Of a stretch of DNA of 64,000 bases, positions 17,124 through 24,663 are shown piece by piece. The stretch's first letter is position 1, and the number at the start of each line of letters is the position of its first letter. Made by a program: the position numbers and the translations under genes. The stretch lies in NCBI GenBank assembly GCA_947175295.1, contig CAMWMK010000004.1, positions 1-64,000 of the forward strand. The letters are read 5' to 3'. Source of the DNA: an uncultured Porphyromonadaceae bacterium. Its GTDB lineage: Bacteria; Bacteroidota; Bacteroidia; Bacteroidales; Muribaculaceae. Under the pieces are notes generated by a model. It saw only the letters and a program-made list of their open reading frames with translations. It had not been told where the DNA came from and ran no database searches.

Positions 17124-18845
17124 ATGGAAGAGATGATAACGGGATCGGAGATACTCATACGCTCGCTTGCCGACAACGGAGCCGACTGCATGTTCGGCTA
17201 TCCCGGCGGCCAGATAATGCCGGTCTACGACAAGATATACAATAATCTGTATGGAGTGCGCCATTATCTGGCGCGCCATGAGCAGGGAGCCATACATGCC
17301 GCAGAAGGATATGCCCGCGCCACGGGAAAGACCGGAGTGGTGGTCACCACTTCGGGCCCCGGAGCCATGAACCTGCTGACGGGCCTGGCCGACGCGCTTA
17401 TGGACAGCACTCCGATAGTGGCCATAAGCGGCCAGGTGGGATGCTCCATGCTCGGCAAGGATGCCTTTCAGGAGAGCGACGTGATTTCGAGCGTGCTTCC
17501 GGTGACGAAATGGGCGCTCCAGGTACGCCGTGCGGAAGACATCGCTCCCGCCATCAGCAGGGCATTCTTCATAGCCAACTCGGGAAGGCCGGGGCCGGTG
17601 GTGATCGACCTCGCCCGCGACGCGCAGATAGGCACGGCGGCATATGAAAAGCAGGAAGCCCCATTCATACGCAGCTACGACTCCGATCCGGAGCCGGAGG
17701 AGGGAGCCATCGAAGAAGCCGCGCGGCTGCTCAACGCCGCGGAGCGTCCGCTCGTGCTTGCCGGACACGGCATCATGATCTCGGGCGCGGAGAAAGCGCT
17801 CGCAGAGCTCGTAGAAAAGGCCGGGCTTCCGGTGGGATGCACCATGCTCGGACTCTCCGGCATCCCCAGCGACCATCCGCAGTATGTAGGCATGCTCGGC
17901 ATGCACGGCAACCTCGGGCCGAACATCAATACCAACCGCGCAGACGTGATCCTTGCGGTCGGTATGCGTTTTGACGACCGCGTGACGGGCGATGTGCGTA
18001 AATACGCCCCCGACGCCAAAATCATCCATATCGACATCGATGCAAGCGAATTCGACAAGATGATAAAGTGCGACCTCCACGTGCATTCCGACGCCAAGAA
18101 GGCCCTTGAGGCATTGCTGCCGCTTGCGGAGAGGAAAGACCGCAAGGCATGGCGGGCGTCGTTTGACAAGCACCGGAAGATAGAGGAGGAAAGGGTGATG
18201 GCCCGTGAACTCGCCTGCAACGCTCCCGACGGTAAGATGCTCATGGGGGGAGTGGTGAGGAAGGTATGCGAGGCATTCGGCAACGACGCCATCGTAGTCA
18301 CCGACGTAGGGCAGAACCAGATGTTTGCCGTGAAATACTCCAGGTTCAACAAGTCGCGCAGCCTTATATCCTCGGGCGGCCTGGGCACGATGGGCTACGG
18401 CCTTCCGGCTGCCATAGGCGCCAAAATAGGAGAGCCGGAGCGCCCTGTAGTGCTCTTCTGCGGCGACGGAGGCCTGCAGATGACCATAGAGGAACTCGGA
18501 ATGATAATGGAATACGGGGTAGACGTAAAGATAGTGCTGCTCAACAACAATTTCCTGGGCAATGTCAGGCAGTGGCAGCATCTCTTCTTCAGCGGGCGCT
18601 ACAGCAGCACTCCGATGGTGAATCCCGACTTCCGGATGCTCGCCGGAGCCTACGGCATAGGAGCGGCCGACGTAGCCGACGCCTCGCAGCTCGACGCCGC
18701 AATCGGGGAGATGAAGGCCCACAAGGGAGCATTTCTGCTCAATGTCAACATCGACGAGACCGATATGGTGTTTCCGATGACGCCGGGGGGCAACGGAGTG
18801 GACGAGATACTGCTTAACGAAAGCGAATACTATAAACCGGTCTGA
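17124..18845 (+). CDS. ilvB: Acetolactate synthase large subunit
   Basis: 573 residues with the three domains of TPP-dependent acetohydroxyacid synthases: N-terminal pyrimidine-binding (with the catalytic Glu in RHEQGAIHAAEGYA, ~residue 52), central Rossmann/FAD, and C-terminal PP domain with GDGG...NNN (~449-475). It condenses pyruvate with pyruvate or 2-oxobutyrate in branched-chain amino acid synthesis. The regulatory subunit ilvN follows after 15 bp, and together they form the holoenzyme. Confidence 0.96.
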   Translation: MEEMITGSEILIRSLADNGADCMFGYPGGQIMPVYDKIYNNLYGVRHYLARHEQGAIHAAEGYARATGKTGVVVTTSGPGAMNLLTGLADALMDSTPIVAISGQVGCSMLGKDAFQESDVISSVLPVTKWALQVRRAEDIAPAISRAFFIANSGRPGPVVIDLARDAQIGTAAYEKQEAPFIRSYDSDPEPEEGAIEEAARLLNAAERPLVLAGHGIMISGAEKALAELVEKAGLPVGCTMLGLSGIPSDHPQYVGMLGMHGNLGPNINTNRADVILAVGMRFDDRVTGDVRKYAPDAKIIHIDIDASEFDKMIKCDLHVHSDAKKALEALLPLAERKDRKAWRASFDKHRKIEEERVMARELACNAPDGKMLMGGVVRKVCEAFGNDAIVVTDVGQNQMFAVKYSRFNKSRSLISSGGLGTMGYGLPAAIGAKIGEPERPVVLFCGDGGLQMTIEELGMIMEYGVDVKIVLLNNNFLGNVRQWQHLFFSGRYSSTPMVNPDFRMLAGAYGIGAADVADASQLDAAIGEMKAHKGAFLLNVNIDETDMVFPMTPGGNGVDEILLNESEYYKPV

Positions 18846-18860
18846 AGCAATTGTTGATTT

Positions 18861-19397
18861 ATGGAAGAACAGTTATTTACAATATCGGTCTTTACCGAAA
18901 ACAGAGTGACACTTCTGCATCAGATATCGATGATCTTCAGCCGTCGCTGCCTCAACATAGACAGCCTGACGGTGAGCGCCTGCTCGATAGAGGGAGTGCA
19001 TAAATTCACCATCACCTGCTACTCTACGCGCCCGATGATGGAGCACGTGGTGAAGCAGATAGAGAAGCGCATCGACGTGATCAAGGCATTCCTGCTGACC
19101 GACAGCGAGATACTCTTTCAAGAAGTGGCGCTCTACAAAGTGCCGACCGAAAGCGTGGTCAATACCGACATCGAAGACATCGTCAGGCGTCACGGCGCCA
19201 GGGTGCTTGAGATACATCCGGAATACACCGTATTCGAGAAGACCGGACACACCGACGAGATAATGGAGCTTTATGCGCATCTCAAGCCGCTCGGCATCCG
19301 CCAGTTCGTGAGGTCGGGGCGTGTGGTCGTCACGCGCTCTTCGCGCGAGCTCGTAGATGAGTTCCTTGAAAAGAGAATGAAGAAACTACAAGATTAA
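18861..19397 (+). CDS. ilvN: Acetolactate synthase small (regulatory) subunit
   Basis: 178 residues. An ACT domain occupies the first ~80 residues (FTISVFTENRVTLLHQIS, then SIEGVHKFTI), followed by the C-terminal ALS_ss domain (KTGHTDEIMELYAHLKPLG). It binds the large subunit and mediates feedback inhibition by valine in characterised relatives. The length matches the usual 160-180. Lies between ilvB and ilvC. Confidence 0.94.
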   Translation: MEEQLFTISVFTENRVTLLHQISMIFSRRCLNIDSLTVSACSIEGVHKFTITCYSTRPMMEHVVKQIEKRIDVIKAFLLTDSEILFQEVALYKVPTESVVNTDIEDIVRRHGARVLEIHPEYTVFEKTGHTDEIMELYAHLKPLGIRQFVRSGRVVVTRSSRELVDEFLEKRMKKLQD

Positions 19398-19419
19398 CAA
19401 TCCAAAAAAATACATAGAT

Positions 19420-20463
19420 ATGGCAAAAATGAAATTCGGTGAGGTCGAGGAGACCGTAGTCACCAGAGAGGAATTCCCTCTCGAGAAAGCCCGTGAGATA
19501 CTTAAGGATGAGACCATCGCCGTGATCGGCTATGGCGTGCAGGGCCCCGGCCAGAGCCTCAACCTGCGCGACAACGGATTCAACGTGATCGTAGGGCAGC
19601 GCGAAGGCAAGACCTACGACAAGGCGGTGGCCGACGGATGGGTGCCGGGCGAGACCCTCTTCTCTATTGAAGAGGCATGCGAGAAGGGCAGCATCATCAT
19701 GTGTCTTCTCTCGGATGCCGCCGTGCTTTCAGTATGGCCTACCATCAAGAAGCACCTCACGGCTGGCAAGGCCCTCTATTTCTCGCATGGGTTCGCCATC
19801 GCATGGCCCGAGCGTACTGGAGTCGTACCTCCGGCCGACGTAGACGTAATCCTCGTAGCCCCCAAGGGGAGCGGCACATCGCTCCGTACGATGTTTCTTG
19901 AAGGGCGCGGCCTGAATTCCAGCTACGCCATCGAGCAGGACTATACCGGACGTGCGCTCGACCGCACGCTGGCGCTCGCCATCGGTATCGGCTCAGGCTA
20001 TATCTTCGAGACCACATTCAAGCGCGAGGCTTACAGCGACCTCACCGGCGAGCGCGGCAGCCTCATGGGTGCAATCCAGGGTCTGTTTCTGGCTCAGTAT
20101 GAGGTGCTCCGCGAAAACGGCCATACACCCTCCGAGGCCTTCAACGAGACAGTTGAGGAGCTGACCCAGTCGCTTATGCCGCTCGTAGCCAAGAACGGTA
20201 TGGACTGGATGTATGCCAACTGCTCCACTACCGCACAGCGCGGCGCCCTCGACTGGATGACTCCCTTCCACGACGCCATCAAGCCCGTAGTGGAAAGACT
20301 CTACAAGAGCGTAGCCGACGGAGTGGAGGCCCAGAACTCCATCGACAGCAACTCCAAGCCTGACTACCGTGAAGGGCTTGAGAAGGAACTCAAGGAGCTC
20401 CGCGAGAGCGAGATGTGGCAGGCCGGCGCCACCGTACGCAGCCTCCGCCCGGAAGGCAACTGA
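19420..20463 (+). CDS. ilvC: Ketol-acid reductoisomerase
   Basis: 347 residues, class I KARI. The Rossmann motif GYGVQGPGQSLNLRDNG begins near residue 37, and the VGQREG loop after the second beta strand points to NADPH as cofactor. It isomerises and reduces acetolactate to 2,3-dihydroxyisovalerate with Mg2+; the acidic metal ligands lie in the C-terminal knotted helical domain (for example SDLTGERGSLMGAIQG and AFNETVEEL). Last gene of the operon; its stop codon is followed after one base by a heptamer array. Confidence 0.95.
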   Translation: MAKMKFGEVEETVVTREEFPLEKAREILKDETIAVIGYGVQGPGQSLNLRDNGFNVIVGQREGKTYDKAVADGWVPGETLFSIEEACEKGSIIMCLLSDAAVLSVWPTIKKHLTAGKALYFSHGFAIAWPERTGVVPPADVDVILVAPKGSGTSLRTMFLEGRGLNSSYAIEQDYTGRALDRTLALAIGIGSGYIFETTFKREAYSDLTGERGSLMGAIQGLFLAQYEVLRENGHTPSEAFNETVEELTQSLMPLVAKNGMDWMYANCSTTAQRGALDWMTPFHDAIKPVVERLYKSVADGVEAQNSIDSNSKPDYREGLEKELKELRESEMWQAGATVRSLRPEGN

Positions 20464-20464
20464 A

Positions 20465-20548
20465 TTCTCAATGCATAATTCATAATGCATAATTCATAAT
20501 TGGCTACGCATTTGATTATGCATTATGCATTGAGCATTATGCATTAAT
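20465..20548. repeat. Heptamer array, 12 units
   Basis: 84 bases read in exact 7-base register. The first half alternates TGCATAA and TTCATAA; a middle TTGGCTA/CGCATTT/GATTATG block follows; the second half is CATTATG-type, roughly the reverse complement of the first. It starts two bases after ilvC and runs into the 3' end of ribD, supplying that gene's stop codon at 20537-20539. Confidence 0.85.
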
Positions 20549-21406
20549 TGTGGGGGCCGGGAGACCGGTTCCCATTTTTTTTTCTGAGACTTCTATCTTC
20601 AGGTCGTCGTAGAGGCCGAGGTCGATGAAGCTCTGGAGAAGGGTGGGGCCTCCTTCCACCATCAGGGAGGTCACACCCTCTTTGTATAGTTCGCGCATCT
20701 GGGTCTCGAGGTCGTGGCGAGGCTCGACGCGGCGTGGCGCACGTCCGGGCCAATGGCGGCAGTCGAGGCGTGGACGGTCGATCTCAAGCGTATTCTTCCC
20801 TACCATGATGGCATCCACCATCGAACGCCGGCGATGCATCCATACCGAGGATACGGGGGTGGAGAACTTCACCGGGAAGGGTCGGCCGTCGTCTCCGACG
20901 CCTGCCATGAATCCGTCGGCGCTCTGGGCCCATTTCAGCTGAATCCAGGGGCGACCGAGACGGTGGGCGGTAAGGAAACGTACGTTTAGCGCGTCACACT
21001 CGTCGCGCAGCACGTCTTCCACCACTTCCACTCCTGCTTCGCGGAGCATTCGGATGCCGCGACCGCTCACTTCCGGAAAGGGATCGGCGCTTCCTACCAC
21101 CACGCGTGGAATGCCGGTGTCGATAATGAGCTTGGAGCAAGGCGGGGTCTTGCCGTAATGGGAGCATGGCTCAAGAGTAACGTAGATGGTGGAGTCGGAG
21201 AGTAGCGGCCTGTCGGCTTCCCTGACGGAGCGCACGGCGCAGACCTCCGCATGGGGGCCTCCGTAGCGATGATGGTAGCCTTCGCCGATTATCCGGCCGT
21301 CGGCCGACACGATTACGGCGCCCACCATCGGGTTGGGGGAGACGAGTCCTTCGCCGAGACGTGCGAGCTGAAGGGCCCGGCGCATGTATTTTTCTTCTAT
21401 ATGCAT
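20537..21406 (-). CDS. ribD: Bifunctional riboflavin biosynthesis protein RibD, shortened reductase domain
   Basis: 289 residues; RibD is usually 340-370. The N-terminal deaminase domain is intact: HAEVCAV and PCSHYGKTPPC give the zinc ligands. The reductase domain starts normally (QLKWAQSADGFMAG..) and ends normally (SLMVEGGPTLLQSFIDLGLYDDL), but the segment joining them, which in homologues contains a VVLDR..LRIP-like stretch of ~35-45 residues, is missing between APRRV and EPRHDLETQM. The last residues (INA) and stop come from a heptamer array. It should catalyse two steps of riboflavin synthesis, but reductase activity is doubtful. Stands alone on the minus strand. Confidence 0.85.
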   Translation of the reverse strand: MHIEEKYMRRALQLARLGEGLVSPNPMVGAVIVSADGRIIGEGYHHRYGGPHAEVCAVRSVREADRPLLSDSTIYVTLEPCSHYGKTPPCSKLIIDTGIPRVVVGSADPFPEVSGRGIRMLREAGVEVVEDVLRDECDALNVRFLTAHRLGRPWIQLKWAQSADGFMAGVGDDGRPFPVKFSTPVSSVWMHRRRSMVDAIMVGKNTLEIDRPRLDCRHWPGRAPRRVEPRHDLETQMRELYKEGVTSLMVEGGPTLLQSFIDLGLYDDLKIEVSEKKMGTGLPAPTINA

Positions 21407-21631
21407 GGCAGAATTAGCTTTTCTGCAAATTTAAGCAAAATACGGGATATGTGCAAATCAAAGAGCGCTTATCGGGCGGGGAAAGAGGCATCGCATAAGG
21501 CTATGGACTTAAAAGTTGTTAAAAACGTAGAGTTAGGGTATAAAAGTTGGGTGTCAATGCGGTATTATTTGGCAAATAATGTTAATTTTGCAAGTTGAAA
21601 CTACGCGCCAATGCGATAAAAACATACGTTT

Positions 21632-23155
21632 GTGAATATAAAGAGCTCATTATTAAGTGGTTTGATACTGTCGGCATGCCTTGCCATGCTGATGGGGACA
21701 CTGTCGTCGTGCAATAAGAAGACGGAAACTGAAGAGGAAGTATATATGCCGGCGTCGTCGGTGGCCGTCACCGGCTTCAGCCTGAAGTCGAAGAGCGGCA
21801 CCTCGGTGAGGCTTGACTCCGTATTTTTCTCGATCGACCTCAACAAGGGTGTGATATTCAATGCCGATTCTCTTCCCATGGGGACCGATATCACTAAACT
21901 TGTGCCTGTGATCAGCTATACGTCTTCCGCCTCCGCTGTGACGCTTACCCAGAGCGGCGGTAAGTATACGGGAGAGATCGACTATAAGACCAACCCGTCT
22001 GACTCCGTCGACTTCTCGGGCAAGGTGGTGCTGAAGATCACGGCCGAAGACAAGGAGACTACGCGCTCCTACTCCATCAAGGTCAACGTGCATCAATGCG
22101 AGCCTGACTCCCTGGTGTGGGACCAGCTCGCCGTCACTCCGATGCCGTCACGTCTCCGCTCACCGAAGCAGCAGAAGACGGTAGGATATAAAGACACATC
22201 GTATACACTTCTTCAGGAATCGGACGACAGCTACACGCTGGCCGTGGCGACCGACCTTATCGCCGGCGAATGGACGAAAAGCACTCCGGCATTCGACTTC
22301 GAACCTGAGGTCAGGACGCTTAACGCTACCTCCGACAGGCTTTTCGTGCTTGATAAGGCAGGTGTGCTCCACACATCGGCCGACGGACTGACATGGGAAA
22401 GCACCGGCAGCGTATGGACCAATATCATCGGCGCTTATGGCGACTCGATGCTCGGCATGCGCAGCGAGGGAGGACAGCTCGTGCATACTTGCTGGCCTGC
22501 CGACGCAGGATATGCAGAGCAGCCGGTAAGCAGCGATTTCCCGGTGGCAGAATACTCGGGTTTCGTGCAGTTCAGCAACCGCTGGACCACTCTTCCGATA
22601 GGCTTCATGGTAGGCGGACGGCTTGCCGACGGTACATATACAAGCAAGACATGGGGCTACGACGGCGACCATTGGGCGGTGTTGTCGGAAGACATGACGC
22701 CTGCCATAGCCGGCGCCACACTCGTGCCCTACTACGTCTACCGCAAGACGACCTCCTCTTTGGTGCAGACTGAATTCTCGGTATGGATGCTGATCGGCGG
22801 CCAATGCTCCGACGGCGATAGCAACCGCACCATCTACGTGTCGTATGACAATGGAGTGAACTGGTATGCGGCTGAGAAGCAGATGCAGCTTCCCGACCAT
22901 TTCCCGGGCCTTAAGAACCTTGACGGCATCATGGCCGAATGGCCGAAGCAGGCGTCGCTGAAAGACAACTGGACCGATACCGCCAGCCGCGCGCTGCCGG
23001 GAATGGCCAGAGTGAAGTATGAGGTGGAAGACTATGAGGTATACTGGGACTGCCCCTACATCTACATCTTCGGCGGAGCGAAAGACAACGGTGCGCTCAA
23101 CGATGAGATCTGGCGCGGAGTACTCAACCGCATGACATTCGTACCGCAGTTCTGA
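21632..23155 (+). CDS. DUF6242-type lipoprotein
   Basis: 507 residues starting at GTG. A signal peptide ends in LSSC (Cys ~27), so this is a lipoprotein. The next ~110 residues form an Ig-like domain (VTGFSLKSKSGTSVRLDSVFFSIDL..), and the remainder looks like a Kelch/BNR-type propeller. This architecture fits DUF6242, an outer-membrane-associated Bacteroidetes family of unknown function. A TAATTTTG -7 box lies at 21583-21590, but its -33 partner is poor. It is followed after 7 bp by the DUF6089 gene and probably heads the transcript that runs to murI. Confidence 0.72.
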   Translation: MNIKSSLLSGLILSACLAMLMGTLSSCNKKTETEEEVYMPASSVAVTGFSLKSKSGTSVRLDSVFFSIDLNKGVIFNADSLPMGTDITKLVPVISYTSSASAVTLTQSGGKYTGEIDYKTNPSDSVDFSGKVVLKITAEDKETTRSYSIKVNVHQCEPDSLVWDQLAVTPMPSRLRSPKQQKTVGYKDTSYTLLQESDDSYTLAVATDLIAGEWTKSTPAFDFEPEVRTLNATSDRLFVLDKAGVLHTSADGLTWESTGSVWTNIIGAYGDSMLGMRSEGGQLVHTCWPADAGYAEQPVSSDFPVAEYSGFVQFSNRWTTLPIGFMVGGRLADGTYTSKTWGYDGDHWAVLSEDMTPAIAGATLVPYYVYRKTTSSLVQTEFSVWMLIGGQCSDGDSNRTIYVSYDNGVNWYAAEKQMQLPDHFPGLKNLDGIMAEWPKQASLKDNWTDTASRALPGMARVKYEVEDYEVYWDCPYIYIFGGAKDNGALNDEIWRGVLNRMTFVPQF

Positions 23156-23162
23156 CAAGGAT

Positions 23163-23849
23163 ATGAAGAAGACCATCATGTCGATATTGCTTGGCGCGCT
23201 CTGCCTCGGACTCCCGCAAGGAGCCTCAGCGCAGGAAGACTACCGGTTTGACGCCGGCGGCGGAATCGGCATGACCGGATATCTCGGCGACGCCAATACC
23301 GCCAACCTCTGGAGCCATCCGGGAGTGGACGGCATGCTGCTCTTCCGCTATATAAAGAGCCCGAGGATAGCGTTCAAGACAGGCTTCTACGTAGGCACGC
23401 TTTCGGGCAACAGCGCCGACATGACAGACGTACTCCCCGATGGAGCCCAGTTCAAGTTCTCGACCACATTCTTCGAACTCAGCGAGATGTTTGAGTTCAA
23501 TTTCTTCAACTACGGGATAGGGGAGCGCTACCGGAAGCTGAAGCGCTGGAGCCCCTATATCACCGGAGGATTGGGCGCGACGGTGTGGACTACCGACGGC
23601 TATACCGGAGCGGCGTTCACGATCCCATTCGGCATCGGCGCCAAATACAAGATCAACGAGCGACTCAACCTGGGGCTTGAGTTCCTGATGAAAAAGACAT
23701 TTTCCGACCGCCTCGACGGCCGACTCCTCTCCGACCCCCACGCCATAAAGTCGGGTTTCGCTAAAAACACCGACTGGTATTCAACACTCTCCGTGACGCT
23801 GAGCTATGAGTTCTCAAAGCGATGCGCCACTTGCAACTACAAAGACTAA
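23163..23849 (+). CDS. DUF6089 (PorG-like) outer-membrane beta-barrel protein
   Basis: 228 residues with a signal peptide (~1-23, cleavage after ASA). It reads as an eight-stranded barrel beginning YRFDAGGGIGMTGYLGD, matching DUF6089. One characterised relative is PorG of the Porphyromonas type IX secretion system. No other T9SS gene is nearby; location in front of uppS-bamA is common in Bacteroidales. An unusual short tail after the last strand contains two Cys (RCATCNYKD). Confidence 0.75.
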   Translation: MKKTIMSILLGALCLGLPQGASAQEDYRFDAGGGIGMTGYLGDANTANLWSHPGVDGMLLFRYIKSPRIAFKTGFYVGTLSGNSADMTDVLPDGAQFKFSTTFFELSEMFEFNFFNYGIGERYRKLKRWSPYITGGLGATVWTTDGYTGAAFTIPFGIGAKYKINERLNLGLEFLMKKTFSDRLDGRLLSDPHAIKSGFAKNTDWYSTLSVTLSYEFSKRCATCNYKD

Positions 23850-23859
23850 GCAGCTAACA

Positions 23860-24627
23860 ATGACTCCTGAAATGGAAACACTTGACGACATACTCAGCAG
23901 ACTCGACATGGAGCGCATCCCGCGCCATGTAGCCATGATCATGGACGGCAACGGACGCTGGGCCAAGAACCGCGACAAAGTGCGGAGCGACGGCCACTAC
24001 GAAGGCATCACGAGCGTACACAACGTCACGGCCCTATCCTCCGACCTCGGAATGGAATACCTGACACTCTACGCATTCAGCACCGAGAACTGGAACCGCC
24101 CGAAGGAAGAGGTGGACACGCTGATGACCCTCATCGGCTGGGCAATAGCCCGCGAACTGCCGGAACTTCTTCAGAACAACGTGAGGATCAATCTGCTGGG
24201 CGATATAGAAAGGGTGCCGGAGGGTCCGCGCGCCGAACTCTATGACTCGCGCGACAAGACAGCCCACTGCACAGGCCTGCAGCTCAACATCTGCATCAGC
24301 TACTCCTCGAGATGGGAGATAGCCGACGCGGCGCGAAGGCTCGCACGCGAGACCGCGGAAGGCAGGCTCAATCCCGACGATATAGATGAGAACGTATTCG
24401 CCTCCCATCTCGCTACCGCCGGCATGCCCGATCCCGACCTGCTCATCCGTACAGGAGGAGAGGAGCGCATCAGCAACTATCTGCTATGGCAGATAGCCTA
24501 CAGCGAACTCTACTTCACTCCGACCCTCTGGCCCGACTTCGGAAAGAAGGAGTATGCCGAGGCCCTCGTAGACTATCAGCAGAGGGAACGCCGCTTCGGC
24601 AAGACATCGGAGCAAGTGGCCAAGTGA
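23860..24627 (+). CDS. uppS: Isoprenyl transferase (undecaprenyl diphosphate synthase)
   Basis: 255 residues from the ATG at 23860; an in-frame ORF extends upstream into the DUF6089 gene but is not plausible. Cis-prenyltransferase motifs: MIMDGNGRWAKNR (catalytic Asp and phosphate loop), YLTLYAFSTENWNRP, and the C-terminal DLLIRTGGEERISNYLLWQIAYSELYF block. It makes the C55 lipid carrier for peptidoglycan and surface glycans. Upstream of bamA as in many Bacteroidales and other bacteria. Confidence 0.94.
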   Translation: MTPEMETLDDILSRLDMERIPRHVAMIMDGNGRWAKNRDKVRSDGHYEGITSVHNVTALSSDLGMEYLTLYAFSTENWNRPKEEVDTLMTLIGWAIARELPELLQNNVRINLLGDIERVPEGPRAELYDSRDKTAHCTGLQLNICISYSSRWEIADAARRLARETAEGRLNPDDIDENVFASHLATAGMPDPDLLIRTGGEERISNYLLWQIAYSELYFTPTLWPDFGKKEYAEALVDYQQRERRFGKTSEQVAK

Positions 24628-24663
24628 TTTCAGACTATTCAGACAAATTCAGACAACTAAGAT

